Shown here: positions 1 through 9,726 of the stretch, piece by piece | How positions within the stretch are numbered: the stretch's first letter is position 1 | How the letters are laid out: each line of letters begins with the position of its first letter | Assembly (NCBI GenBank): GCA_030770545.1 | Contig: JAUCMP010000029.1 | Span: 496,001 to 560,000 of the forward strand | Reading direction: 5' to 3' | DNA: 64,000 nucleotides | Origin: Macropodus opercularis | Lineage: Eukaryota > Chordata > Actinopteri > Anabantiformes > Osphronemidae | Notes under the pieces: model-generated | What the model was told of the DNA's origin: nothing | The model's input: the letters and a program-made list of their open reading frames with translations, nothing else | The model's database searches: none | Position numbers and translations under genes: made by a program

Positions 1-49
1 TCCGAGTTCGAATGAGATCGGGCACGTTGAAGGTGGTATGGCCATAAGC
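1..49 (-). rRNA. 5S rRNA gene, cut by window start
   Basis: Only RNA nt 1-49 are in the window; T6/A43; 132. Confidence 0.8.
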
Positions 50-172
50 GACAAACCTGTACCACATTATATCTTTTGAAGGTGACTATATGTCAGACTG
101 TCACAACTATCTGCTCATCAATGACATATGTGTAACCAAGATGGAGAATCACCCAATGTTGCGTTGAAAGAG

Positions 173-181
173 AAAAGAAAA
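173..181 (-). terminator. Pol III T-run terminator (representative unit)
   Basis: On the minus strand the 3' end of the 5S gene at 182-300 runs directly into TTTTCTTTT, the usual RNA polymerase III stop. The same pair of T4 runs follows most units. Units with the alternative tail have one T4 run, then CTGTTATTTTTC. Confidence 0.85.
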
Positions 182-300
182 GGCTTACAGCACCTGGTAT
201 TCCCAGGCGGTCTCCCGTCCAAGTACTAGCCAGGCCCTACCTTGCTTGGCTTCCGAGTTCGAATGAGATCGGGCACGTTGAAGGTGGTATGGCCGTAAGC
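182..300 (-). rRNA. 5S rRNA gene
   Basis: C6/A43/G56; 132. Used as the reference unit. The 5S rRNA joins the large ribosomal subunit with L5 and L11 and is made by Pol III. The ends pair (GCTTAC with GTAAGC). Compared with the common vertebrate sequence it has T19, C21, G25, T26, A37, T39, C40, A43, C53, A59, A63, C72 and C84. The regular array argues for a living gene family, possibly an oocyte type, though some copies may be silent. Confidence 0.88.
204..251 (-). promoter_or_regulatory. 5S internal control region (representative unit)
   Basis: By alignment to the vertebrate 5S gene, box A (RNA nt 50-64) is 237-251, the intermediate element (67-72) is 229-234 and box C (80-97) is 204-221. 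These bind TFIIIA and then TFIIIC. Relative to the usual vertebrate sequence this array has changes at 53, 59 and 63 (box A), 72 and 84 (box C). Many copies also carry T56 in box A or T92 in box C. Confidence 0.8.
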
Positions 301-316
301 GACAAAACTGTACCAG

Positions 317-322
317 ATTATA
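317..322 (-). promoter_or_regulatory. TATA-like element at -22 (short-spacer unit)
   Basis: TATAAT on the minus strand, at -22 to -17 from the 5S start at 300. Fish 5S genes often carry an upstream TATA-like element near -28, so the spacing is a little short. It is present in most short-spacer units that begin GACAAACC or GACAAAAC on the plus strand. Confidence 0.55.
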
Positions 323-432
323 TCTTTTGAAGGCGACTATATGTCAGACTGTCACTACTATCTGCTCATCAAGGACATATGTGTAACCAAGATGGAGAAT
401 CACCCAATGTTGCGTTGAAAGAGAAAAGAAAA

Positions 433-551
433 GGCTTACAGCACCTGGTATTCCCAGGCGGTCTCCCGTCCAAGTACTAGCCAGGCCCTACCTTGATTGG
501 CTTCCGAGGTCGAATGAGATCGGGCACGTTGAAGGTGGTATGGCCGTAAGC
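433..551 (-). rRNA. 5S rRNA gene
   Basis: C6/C43/T56; 141. Confidence 0.85.
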
Positions 552-568
552 GAGAAATTGTTACCTCA

Positions 569-576
569 TTACGTCA
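569..576 (-). promoter_or_regulatory. CRE-like TGACGTAA in place of TATA (long-spacer unit)
   Basis: In the unit upstream of the gene at 433-551 the -24 to -17 region reads GACGTAAT instead of GATATAAT. This removes the TATA-like core and creates TGACGTAA, which resembles an ATF/CREB site. The same version recurs in dozens of long-spacer units. A functional role is only an inference. Confidence 0.4.
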
Positions 577-692
577 TTTGAAGGCGACAACACGTCAGAA
601 TGTCATGACAGTCACGACTGTTACCTCATCAATGTCATCTGTGTAACCAAGATGGAGAATCACCCAATGTTGCATTGAAAGAGAAAAGAAAA

Positions 693-811
693 GGCTTACA
701 GCACCTGGTATTCCAAGGCGGTCTCCCGTCCAAGTACTAGCCAGGCCCTACCTTGCTTGGCTTCCGAGTTCGAATGAGATCGGGCACGTTGAAGGTGGTA
801 TGGCCATAAGC
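693..811 (-). rRNA. 5S rRNA gene
   Basis: T6/A43/G56; 132. Confidence 0.85.
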
Positions 812-943
812 GACAAACCTGTACCACATTATATCTTTTGAAGGCGACTATATGTCAGACTGTCACTATTATCTGCTCATCAAGGACATATGTGTAACCA
901 AGATGGAGAATCACCCAATGTTGCGTTGAAAGAGAAAAGAAAA

Positions 944-1062
944 GGCTTACAGCACCTGGTATTCCCAGGCAGTCTCCCGTCCAAGTACTAGCCAGGCCCT
1001 ACCTTGATTGGCTTCCGAGGTCGAATGAGATCGGGCACGTTGAAGGTGGTATGGCCGTAAGC
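944..1062 (-). rRNA. 5S rRNA gene
   Basis: C6/C43/T56, T92; 141. Confidence 0.85.
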
Positions 1063-1203
1063 GAGAAATTGTTACCTCATTACGTCATTTGAAGGCGACA
1101 ACACGTCAGAATGTCATGACAGTCACGACTGTTACCTCATCAATGTCATCTGTGTAACCAAGATGGAGAATCACCCAATGTTGCATTGAAAGAGAAAAGA
1201 AAA

Positions 1204-1322
1204 GGCTTACAGCACCTGGTATTCCCAGGCGGTCTCCCGTCCAAGTACTAACCAGGCCCTACCTTGCTTGGCTTCAGAGTTCGAATGAGATCGGGCACGT
1301 TGAAGGTGGTATGGCCATAAGC
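1204..1322 (-). rRNA. 5S rRNA gene
   Basis: T6/A43/G56, T47, T72; 132. Confidence 0.85.
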
Positions 1323-1454
1323 GACAAACCTGTACCACATTATATCTTTTGAAGGTGACTATATGTCAGACTGTCACAACTATCTGCTCATCAATGACAT
1401 ATGTGTAACCAAGATGGAGAATCACCCAATGTTGCGTTGAAAGAGAAAAGAAAA

Positions 1455-1573
1455 GGCTTACAGCACCTGGTATTCCCAGGCGGTCTCCCGTCCAAGTACT
1501 AGCCAGGCCCTACCTTGCTTGGCTTCCGAGTTCGAATGAGATCGGGCACGTTGAAGGTGGTATGGCCGTAAGC
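1455..1573 (-). rRNA. 5S rRNA gene
   Basis: C6/A43/G56; 141. Confidence 0.85.
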
Positions 1574-1714
1574 GACAAGTTATTACCTCAATATGTCTTT
1601 TGAAGGCGACAACACGTCAGAATGTCATCACAGTCACGACTGTTACCTCATCAAGGTCATCTGTGTATCCAATATGGAGAATCACCAAATGTTGCATTGA
1701 AAAAGAACAGAAAA

Positions 1715-1833
1715 GGCTTACAGCACCTGGTATTCCCAGGCAGTCTCCCGTCCAAGTACTAGCCAGGCCCTACCTTGCTTGGCTTCCGAGGTCGAATGAG
1801 ATCGGGCACGTTGAAGGTGGTATGGCCGTAAGC
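1715..1833 (-). rRNA. 5S rRNA gene
   Basis: C6/C43/G56, T92; 141. Confidence 0.85.
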
Positions 1834-1974
1834 GACAAATTGTTACCTCATTATGTCTTTTGAAGGCGACAACACGTCAGAATGTCATGACAGTCACGAC
1901 TGTTACCTCATCAATGTCATCTGTGTAACCAAGATGGAGAATCACCCAATGTTGCGTTGAAAGAGAAAAGAAAA

Positions 1975-2093
1975 GGCTTACAGCACCTGGTATTCACAGG
2001 CGGTCTCCCGTCCAAGTACTAGCCAGGCCCTACCTTGCTTGGCTTCCGAGGTCGAATGAGATCAGGCACGTTGAAGGTGGTATGGCCGTAAGC
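1975..2093 (-). rRNA. 5S rRNA gene
   Basis: C6/C43/G56, T30, T98; 141. Start of the block duplicated at 32623. Confidence 0.85.
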
Positions 2094-2234
2094 AAGTAAT
2101 TGTTACCTCATTACGTCATTTGAAGGCGAAAACACGTCAGAATGTCATGACAGTCACAACTGTTACCTCATCAAGGTCATCTGCGTTACTAAAAAGGAGA
2201 ATCACCTAATGTTGCGTTGAAAAATAACAGAAAA

Positions 2235-2353
2235 GGCTTACAGCACCTGGTATTCCCAGGCAGTCTCCCGACCAAGTACTAGCCAGGCCCTACCTTGCAT
2301 GGCTTCCGAGTTCGAATGAGATCGGGCACATTGAAGGTGGTATGGCCGTAAGC
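2235..2353 (-). rRNA. 5S rRNA gene
   Basis: C6/A43/G56, T24, T55, T83, T92; 132. Confidence 0.83.
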
Positions 2354-2485
2354 GAGAAATTGTTACCTTATTATGTCTTTTGAAGGCGACTATATGTCAG
2401 ACTGTCACAACTATGTGCTCATCAAGGACATATGTGTAACCAAGATGGAGAATCACCCAATGTTGCGTTGAAAGAGAAAAGAAAA

Positions 2486-2604
2486 GGCTTACAGCACCTG
2501 GTATTCCCAGGCGGTCTCCCGTCCAAGTACTAGCCAGGCCCTACCTTGATTGGCTTCCGAGGTCGAATGAGATCGGGCACGTTGAAGTTGGTATGGCCGT
2601 AAGC
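2486..2604 (-). rRNA. 5S rRNA gene
   Basis: C6/C43/T56, A17; 141. Confidence 0.84.
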
Positions 2605-2745
2605 GAGAAATTGTTACCTCATTACGTCATTTGAAGTCGACAACACGTCAGAATGTCATGACAGTCACGACTGTTAACTCATCAATGTCATCTGTGTAAC
2701 CAAGATGGAGAATCACCCAATGTTGCGTTGAAAGAGAAAAGAAAA

Positions 2746-2864
2746 GGCTTACAGCACCTGGTATTCCCAGGCGGTCTCCCGTCCAAGTACTAGCCAGGCC
2801 CTACCTTGCTTGGCTTCCGAGTTCCAATGAGATCGGGCATGTTGAAGGTGGTATGGCCATAAGC
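2746..2864 (-). rRNA. 5S rRNA gene
   Basis: T6/A43/G56, A25, G40; 132. Confidence 0.84.
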
Positions 2865-2996
2865 AACAAACCTGTACCACATTATATCTTTTGAAGGTGA
2901 CTATATGTCAGACTGTCACAACTATCTGCTCATCAATGACATATGTGTAACCAAGATGGAGAATCAACCAATGTTGCATTGAAAGAGAAAATAAAA

Positions 2997-3115
2997 GGCT
3001 TACAGCACCTGGTATTCCCAGGCGGTCTCCCGTCCAAGTACTAGCCAGTCCCTACCTTGCTTGGCTTCCGAGTTCAAATGAGATCGGGCACGTTGAAGGT
3101 GGTATGGCCGTAAGC
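2997..3115 (-). rRNA. 5S rRNA gene
   Basis: C6/A43/G56, T40, A67; 132. Confidence 0.84.
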
Positions 3116-3247
3116 GACAAAACTGTACCACATTATATCTTTTGAAGGCGACTATATGTCAGACTGTCACAACTATCTGCTCATCAAGGACATATGTGTA
3201 ACCAAGATGGAGAATCACCCAATGTTGCGTTGAAAGAGAAAAGAAAA

Positions 3248-3366
3248 GGCTTACAGCACCTGGTATTCCCAGGCGGTCTCCCGTCCAAGTACTAGCCAGG
3301 CCCTACCTTGATTGGCTTCCGAGGTCGCATGAGATCGGGCACGTTGAAGGTGGTATGGCCGTAAGC
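3248..3366 (-). rRNA. 5S rRNA gene
   Basis: C6/C43/T56, G39; 141. Confidence 0.85.
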
Positions 3367-3507
3367 GAGAAATTGTTACCTCATTACGTCATTTGAAGGT
3401 GACAACACGTCAGAATGTCATGACAGTCACGACTGTTACTTCATCAAGGTCATCTGCGTTACCAAAAAGGAGAATCACCCAATGGTGCATTGAAAGAGAA
3501 AAGAAAA

Positions 3508-3626
3508 GGCTTACAGCACCTGGTATTCCCAGGCGGTCTCCCGTCCAAGTACTAGCCAGGCCCTACCTTGATTGGCTTCCGAGGTCGAATGAGATCGGGC
3601 ACGTTGAAGGTGGTATGGCCGTAAGC
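3508..3626 (-). rRNA. 5S rRNA gene
   Basis: C6/C43/T56; 132. Confidence 0.85.
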
Positions 3627-3758
3627 GACAAATTGTTACCTCATTATGTCTTTTGAAGGCGACTATATGTCAGACTGTCACTACTATCTGCTCATCAAGG
3701 ACATATGTGTAACCAAGATGGAGAATCACCCAATGTTGCGTTGAAAGAGAAAAGAAAA

Positions 3759-3877
3759 GGCTTACAGCACCTGGTATTCCCATGCAGTCTCCCATCGAAG
3801 TACTAGCCAGGCCCTACCTTGCTTGGCTTCCGAGGTCGAATGAGATCGGGCACGTTGAAGGTGGTATGGCCGTAAGC
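3759..3877 (-). rRNA. 5S rRNA gene
   Basis: C6/C43/G56 with several box C changes (T84, T92 among them); 141. Confidence 0.8.
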
Positions 3878-4018
3878 GAGAAATTGTTACCTCAATATGT
3901 CTTTTGAAGGCGACAACACGTCAGAATGTCATGACAGTCACGACTGTTACCTCATCAATGTCATCTGTGTAACCAAGATGGAGAATCACCCAATGTTGCG
4001 TTGAAAGAGAAAAGAAAA

Positions 4019-4137
4019 GGCTTACAGCACCTGGTATTCCCAGGCGGTCTCCCGTCCAAGTACTAGCCAGGCCCTACCTTGCTTGGCTTCCGAGTTCAAA
4101 TGAGATCGGGCATGTTGAAGGTGGTATGGCCGTAAGC
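4019..4137 (-). rRNA. 5S rRNA gene
   Basis: C6/A43/G56, A25, T40; 132. One of two units absent from the duplicate at 34.6 kb. Confidence 0.85.
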
Positions 4138-4269
4138 GACAAACCTGTACCACATTATATCTTTTGAAGGTGACTATATGTCAGACTGTCACAACTATCT
4201 GCTCATCAATGACATATGTGTAACCAAGATGGAGAATCAACCAATGTTGCATTGAAAGAGAAAATAAAA

Positions 4270-4388
4270 GGCTTACAGCACCTGGTATTCCCAGGCGGTC
4301 TCCCGTCCAAGTACTAGCCAGGCCCTACCTTGCTTGGCTTCCGAGTTCAAATGAGATCGGGCATGTTGAAGGTGGTATGGCCGTAAGC
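4270..4388 (-). rRNA. 5S rRNA gene
   Basis: C6/A43/G56, A25, T40; 132. Same haplotype as its left neighbour. Confidence 0.85.
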
Positions 4389-4520
4389 GACAAACCTGTA
4401 CCACATTATATCTTTTGAAGGCGACTATATGTCAGACTGTCACAACTATCTGCTCATCAATGTCATCTGTGTAACCAAGATGGAGAATCACCCAATGTTG
4501 CGTTGAAAGAGAAAAGAAAA

Positions 4521-4639
4521 GGCTTACAGCACCTGGAATTCCCAGGCGGTCTCCCGTCCAAGTACTAGCCAGGCCCTACCTTGCTTGGCTTCCGAGTTCA
4601 AATGAGATCGGGCACGTTGAAGGTGGTATGGCCGTAAGC
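4521..4639 (-). rRNA. 5S rRNA gene
   Basis: C6/A43/G56, T40; 141. Confidence 0.84.
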
Positions 4640-4780
4640 GAGAAATTGTTACCTCATTACGTCATTTGAAGGCGACAACACGTCAGAATGTCATGACAGT
4701 CATGACTGTTACCTCATCAAGGTCATCTGCGTTACCAAAAAGGAGAATCACACAATGTTGCGTTGAAAAATAACAGAAAA

Positions 4781-4899
4781 GGCTTACAGCAACTGGTATT
4801 CCCAGGCGGTCTTCCGTCCAAGTACTAGCAAGGCCCTACCTTGCTTGGCTTCCGAGTTCGAATGAGATCGGGCACGTTGAAGGTGGAATGGCCGTAAGC
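4781..4899 (-). rRNA. 5S rRNA gene
   Basis: C6/A43/G56, T13, T70, A87; 141. Rather diverged. Confidence 0.8.
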
Positions 4900-5040
4900 G
4901 ACAAATTGTTACCTCATTACGTGTTTTGAAGGCGACAACACGTCAGAATGTCATGACTGTCACGACTGTTACCTCATCAATGTCATCTGTGTAACCAAGA
5001 TGGAGAATCACCCAATGTTGCGTTGAAAAATAACAGAAAA

Positions 5041-5159
5041 GGCTTACGGCACCTGGTATTCCCAGGCGGTCTCCCGTCCAAGTACTAGCCAGGCCCTACC
5101 TTGCTTGGTTTCCGAGTTCGAATGAGATCAGGCACGTTGAAGGTGGTATGGCCGTAAGC
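5041..5159 (-). rRNA. 5S rRNA gene
   Basis: C6/A43/G56, T30, A51; 132. Confidence 0.84.
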
Positions 5160-5291
5160 GACAAACCTGTACCACATTATATCTGTTGAAGGTGACTATA
5201 TGTCAGACTGTCACAACTATCTGCTCATCAAGGACATATGTGTAACCAAGATGGAGAATCACCCAATGTTGCGTTGAAAGAGAAAAGAAAA

Positions 5292-5410
5292 GGCTTACAG
5301 CACCTGGTATTCCCAGGCGGTCTCCCGTTCAAGTACTAGCCAGGCCCTACCTTGCTTGGCTTCCGAGTTCGAATGAGATCGGGCACGTTGAAGGTGGTAT
5401 GGCCGTAAGC
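5292..5410 (-). rRNA. 5S rRNA gene
   Basis: C6/A43/G56, A82; 141. Confidence 0.85.
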
Positions 5411-5551
5411 GAGAAATTGTTACCTCATTACGTCATTTGAAGGCGACAACACGTCAGAATGTCATGACAGTCACGACTGTTACCTCATCAATGTCATCTG
5501 TGTAACCAAGATGGAGAATCACCCAATGTTGCGTTGAAAGAGAAAAGAAAA

Positions 5552-5670
5552 GGCTTACAGCACCTGCTATTCCCAGGCGGTCTCCCGTCCAAGTACTAGC
5601 CAGGCCCTACCTTGCTTGGCTTCCGAGTTCGAATGAGATCGGGCATGTTGAAGGTGGTATGGCCGTAAGC
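5552..5670 (-). rRNA. 5S rRNA gene
   Basis: C6/A43/G56, A25, G104; 132. Confidence 0.84.
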
Positions 5671-5802
5671 GACAAACCTGTACCACATTATATCTTTTGA
5701 AGGCGACTATATGTCAGACTGTCACAACTATCTGCTCATCAAGGACATATGTGTAACCAAGATGGAGAATCACCCAATGTTGCGTTGAAAGAGAAAAGAA
5801 AA

Positions 5803-5921
5803 GGCTTACAGCACCTGGTATTCCCAGGCAGTCTCCCGTCCAAGTACTAGCCAGGCCCTACCTTGATTGGCTTCCGAGGTCGAATGAGATCGGGCACGTT
5901 GAAGGTGGTATGGCCGTAAGC
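5803..5921 (-). rRNA. 5S rRNA gene
   Basis: C6/C43/T56, T92; 141. Confidence 0.85.
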
Positions 5922-6062
5922 GAGAAATTGTTACCTCATTACGTCATTTGAAGGCGACAACACGTCAGAATGTCATGACAGTCACGACTGTTACCTCATC
6001 AATGTCATCTGTGTAACCAAGATGGAGAATCACCCAATGTTGCATTGAAAGAGAAAAGAAAA

Positions 6063-6181
6063 GGCTTACAGCACCTGGTATTCCCAGGCGGTCTCCCGTC
6101 CAAGTACTAACCAGGCCCTACCTTGCTTGGCTTCAGAGTTCGAATGAGATCGGGCACGTTGAATGTGGTATGGCCATAAGC
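6063..6181 (-). rRNA. 5S rRNA gene
   Basis: T6/A43/G56, A18, T47, T72; 132. Confidence 0.84.
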
Positions 6182-6313
6182 GACAAACCTGTACCACATT
6201 ATATCTTTTGAAGGTGACTATATGTCAGACTGTCACAACTATCTGCTCATCAATGACATATGTGTAACCAAGATGGAGAATCACCCAATTTTGCGTTGAA
6301 AGAGAAAAGAAAA

Positions 6314-6432
6314 GGCTTACAGCACCTGGTATTCCCAGGCGGTCTCCCGTCCAAGTACTAGCCAGGCCCTACCTTGCTTGGCTTCCGAGGTCGAATGAGA
6401 TCGGGCACGTTGAAGGTGGTATGGCCGTAAGC
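6314..6432 (-). rRNA. 5S rRNA gene
   Basis: C6/C43/G56; 141. Confidence 0.85.
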
Positions 6433-6573
6433 GACAAATTGTTACCTCAATATGTCTTTTGAAGGCGACAACACGTCAGAATGTCATCACAGTCACGACT
6501 GTTACCTCATCAATGTCATCTGTGTAACCAAGATGGAGAATCACCCAATGTTGCGTTGAAAGAGAAAAGAAAA

Positions 6574-6692
6574 GGCTTACAGCACCTGGTATTCACAAGC
6601 GGTCTCCCGTCCAAGTACTAGCCAGGCCCTACCTTGCTTGGCTTCCGAGGTCGAATGAGATCAGGCACGTTGAAGGTGGTATGGCCGTAAGC
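6574..6692 (-). rRNA. 5S rRNA gene
   Basis: C6/C43/G56, T30, T95, T98; 141. Confidence 0.83.
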
Positions 6693-6833
6693 AAGTAATT
6701 GTTACCTCATTACGTCATTTGAAGGCGAAAACACGTCAGAATGTCATGACAGTCACAACTGTTACCTCATCAAGGTCATCTGCGTTACTAAAAAGGAGAA
6801 TCACCTAATGTTGCGTTGAAAAATAACAGAAAA

Positions 6834-6952
6834 GGCTTACAGCACCTGGTATTCCCAGGCAGTCTCCCGACCAAGTACTAGCCAGGCCCTACCTTGCTTG
6901 GCTTCCGAGTTCGAATGAGATCGGGCACATTGAAGGTGGTATGGCCGTAAGC
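6834..6952 (-). rRNA. 5S rRNA gene
   Basis: C6/A43/G56, T24, T83, T92; 132. Confidence 0.84.
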
Positions 6953-7084
6953 GAGAAATTGTTACCTTATTATGTCTTTTGAAGGCGACTATATGTCAGA
7001 CTGTCACAACTATGTGCTCATCAAGGACATATGTGTAACCAAGATGGAGAATCACCCAATGTTGCGTTGAAAGAGAAAAGAAAA

Positions 7085-7203
7085 GGCTTACAGCACCTGG
7101 TATTCCCAGGCGGTCTCCCGTCCAAGTACTAGCCAGGCCCTACCTTGATTGGCTTCCGAGGTCGAATGAGATCGGGCACGTTGAAGGTGGTATGGCCGTA
7201 AGC
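7085..7203 (-). rRNA. 5S rRNA gene
   Basis: C6/C43/T56; 141. Confidence 0.85.
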
Positions 7204-7344
7204 GAAAAATTGTTACCTCATTACGTCATTTGAAGGCGACAACACGTCAGAATGTCATGACAGTCACGACTGTTACCTCATCAATGTCATCTGTGTAACC
7301 AAGATGGAGAATCACCCAATGTTGCGTTGAAAGAGAAAAGAAAA

Positions 7345-7463
7345 GGCTTACAGCACCTGGTATTCCCAGGCGGTCTAACGTCCAAGTACTAGCCAGGCCC
7401 TACCTTGCTTGGCTTCCGAGTTCGAATGAGATCGGGCACGTTGAAGGTGGTATGGCCATAAGC
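7345..7463 (-). rRNA. 5S rRNA gene
   Basis: T6/A43/G56, T86, T87; 132. Confidence 0.83.
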
Positions 7464-7595
7464 GACAAACCTGTACCACATTATATCTTTTGAAGGTGAC
7501 TATATGTCAGACTGTCACAACTATCTGCTCATCAATGACATATGTGTAACCAAGATGGAGAATCACCCAATGTTGCATTGAAAGAGAAAAGAAAA

Positions 7596-7714
7596 GGCTT
7601 ACAGCACCTGGTATTCCCAGGCGGTCTCCCGTCCAAGTACTAGCCAGGCCCTACCTTGCTTGGCTTCCGAGTTCGAATGAGATCGGGCACGTTGAAGGTG
7701 GTATGGCCATAAGC
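7596..7714 (-). rRNA. 5S rRNA gene
   Basis: T6/A43/G56; 132. Confidence 0.85.
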
Positions 7715-7846
7715 GACAAACCTGTACCACATTATATCTTTTGAAGGTGACTATATGTCAGACTGTCACAACTATCTGCTCATCAATGACATATGTGTAA
7801 CCAAGATGGAGAATCAACCAATGTTGCGTTGAAAGAGAAAAGAAAA

Positions 7847-7965
7847 GGCTTACAGCACCTGGTATTCCCAGGCGGTCTCCCGTCCAAGTACTAGCCAGGC
7901 CGTACCTTGCTTGGCTTCCGAGTTCGAATGAGATCGGGCACGTTGAAGGTGGTATGGCCGTAAGC
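7847..7965 (-). rRNA. 5S rRNA gene
   Basis: C6/A43/G56, C64; 132. Confidence 0.85.
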
Positions 7966-8097
7966 GACAAAACTGTACCAGATTATATCTTTTGAAGGCG
8001 ACTATATGTCAGACTGTCACTACTATCTGCTCATCAAGGACATATGTGTAACCAAGATGGAGAATCACCCAATGTTGCGTTGAAAGAGAAAAGAAAA

Positions 8098-8216
8098 GGC
8101 TTACAGCACCTGGTATTCCCAGGCAGTCTCCCGTCCAAGTACTAGCCAGGCCCTACCTTGCTTGGCTTCCGAGGTCGAATGAGATCGGGCACGTTGAAGG
8201 TGGTATGGCCGTAAGC
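8098..8216 (-). rRNA. 5S rRNA gene
   Basis: C6/C43/G56, T92; 141. Confidence 0.85.
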
Positions 8217-8357
8217 GAGAAATTGTTACCTCATTACGTCATTTGAAGGCGACAACACGTCAGAATGTCATGACAGTCACGACTGTTACCTCATCAATGT
8301 CATCTGTGTAACCAAGATGGAGAATCACCCAATGTTGCATTGAAAGAGAAAAGAAAA

Positions 8358-8476
8358 GGCTTACAGCACCTGGTATTCCCAGGCGGTCTCCCGTCCAAGT
8401 ACTAGCCAGGCCCTACCTTGCTTGGCTTCCGAGTTCGAATGAGATCGGGCACGTTGAAGGTGGTATGGCCGTAAGC
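8358..8476 (-). rRNA. 5S rRNA gene
   Basis: C6/A43/G56; 132. Confidence 0.85.
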
Positions 8477-8608
8477 GACAAAACTGTACCAGATTATATC
8501 TTTTGAAGGCGACTATATGTCAGACTGTCACTACTATCTGCTCATCAAGGACATATGTGTAACCAAGATGGAGAATCACCCAATGTTGCGTTGAAAGAGA
8601 AAAGAAAA

Positions 8609-8727
8609 GGCTTACAGCACCTGGTATTCCCAGGCGGTCTCCCGTCCAAGTACTAGCCAGGCCCTACCTTGATTGGCTTCCGAGGTCGCATGAGATCGGG
8701 CACGTTGAAGGTGGTATGGCCGTAAGC
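8609..8727 (-). rRNA. 5S rRNA gene
   Basis: C6/C43/T56, G39; 141. Confidence 0.85.
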
Positions 8728-8868
8728 GAGAAATTGTTACCTCATTACGTCATTTGAAGGTGACAACACGTCAGAATGTCATGACAGTCACGACTGTTAC
8801 TTCATCAAGGTCATCTGCGTTACCAAAAAGGAGAATCACCCAATGGTGCATTGAAAGAGAAAAGAAAA

Positions 8869-8987
8869 GGCTTACAGCACCTGGTATTCCCAGGCGGTCT
8901 CCCGTCCAAGTACTAGCCAGGCCCTACCTTGATTGGCTTCCGAGGTCGAATGAGATCGGGCACGTTGAAGGTGGTATGGCCGTAAGC
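8869..8987 (-). rRNA. 5S rRNA gene
   Basis: C6/C43/T56; 141. Confidence 0.85.
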
Positions 8988-9128
8988 GAGAAATTGTTAC
9001 CTCATTACGTCATTTGAAGGCGACAACACGTCAGGATGTCATGACAGTCCCGACTGTTACCTCATCAATGTCATCTGTGTAACCAAGATGGAGAATCACC
9101 CAATGTTGCATTGAAAGAGAAAAGAAAA

Positions 9129-9152
9129 GGCTTACAGCACCTGGTTTTCCCA

Positions 9153-9184
<32 letters not shown>

Positions 9185-9247
9185 TACCTTGATTGGCTTC
9201 CGAGGTCGAATGAGATCGGGCACGTTGAAGGTGGTATGGCCGTAAGC
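9129..9247 (-). rRNA. 5S rRNA gene
   Basis: C6/C43/T56, T84, A93; 132. Confidence 0.84.
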
Positions 9248-9379
9248 GACAAATTGTTACCTCATTATGTCTTTTGAAGGCGACTATATGTCAGACTGTC
9301 ACTACTATCTGCTCATCAAGGACATATGTGTAACCAAGATGGAGAATCACCCAATGTTGCGTTGAAAGAGAAAAGAAAA

Positions 9380-9498
9380 GGCTTACAGCACCTGGTATTC
9401 CAATTTGGTCCCCCGTCCAAGTACTAGCCAGGCCCTACCTTGCTTGGCTTCCGAGTTCGAATGACATCGGGCACGTTGAAGGTGGTATGGCCGTAAGC
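9380..9498 (-). rRNA. 5S rRNA gene
   Basis: C6/A43/G56, G34 and a patch of changes at nt 88-98 (plus strand CAATTTGG); 132. The patch hits box C, so this copy may be inactive. It is the left neighbour of Mutsu copy 1 and matches 45671. Confidence 0.75.
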
Positions 9499-9630
9499 GA
9501 GAAATTGTTACCTTATTATGTCTTTTGAAGGCGACTATATGTCAGTCTGTCACAACTATCTGCTCATCAAGGACATATGTGTAACCAAGATGGAGAATCA
9601 CCCAATGTTGCGTTGAAAGAGAAAAGAAAA

Positions 9631-9726
9631 TGCTTACAGCACCTGGTGTTCCCAGGCGGTCTCCCGTCCAAGTACTAGCCAGGCCCTACCTTGCTTGGTT
9701 TCCGAGGTCGAATGAGATCGGGCACG
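9631..9726 (-). pseudogene. 5S rRNA gene split by Mutsu copy 1, 3' part
   Basis: 5S nt 24-119 (C43/G56), including the whole internal control region. The 3' terminal base is A119 instead of C119, a change also present in the hosts of Mutsu 2 and 3 but in only two uninterrupted copies (39786, 53372). Confidence 0.9.

Larger units (their letters stand above)
1..9630 (-). repeat. 5S rDNA tandem array, segment 1
   Basis: Tandem 5S rDNA: one edge-truncated gene and 37 complete genes, all transcribed on the minus strand. Each unit is a 119-nt gene followed (5' side, to the right on +) by a 132-nt or 141-nt spacer, giving periods of 251 or 260 bp. The short spacer has TATAAT at -22 to -17. The long spacer mostly has CGTAAT, CATAAT or CATATT there, plus the near-palindrome CAGTCACGACTG. 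Heads and tails of the two spacer classes are recombined in many units. From about 1975 rightward this block is duplicated at 32623-46017, with whole-unit gains and losses. Confidence 0.95.

Noticed and set aside
1600..1863. 87-codon plus-strand frame, repeated at 3393, 8754, 27667, 30473, 34041, 38900, 41719, 44785 and in shortened forms elsewhere
   Set aside because: It runs across a spacer and the antisense strand of a 5S gene. It recurs only because the array repeats, and is broken in most units.
7758..7970. 70-codon minus-strand frame, also at 37904 and 40974
   Set aside because: Reads through a 5S gene and spacer; chance open frame.
1..9630. Regular repeats with variable parts, CRISPR-like at first glance
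   Set aside because: The 119-nt repeat is 5S rRNA and the 132/141-nt spacers are themselves repeated, not unique.
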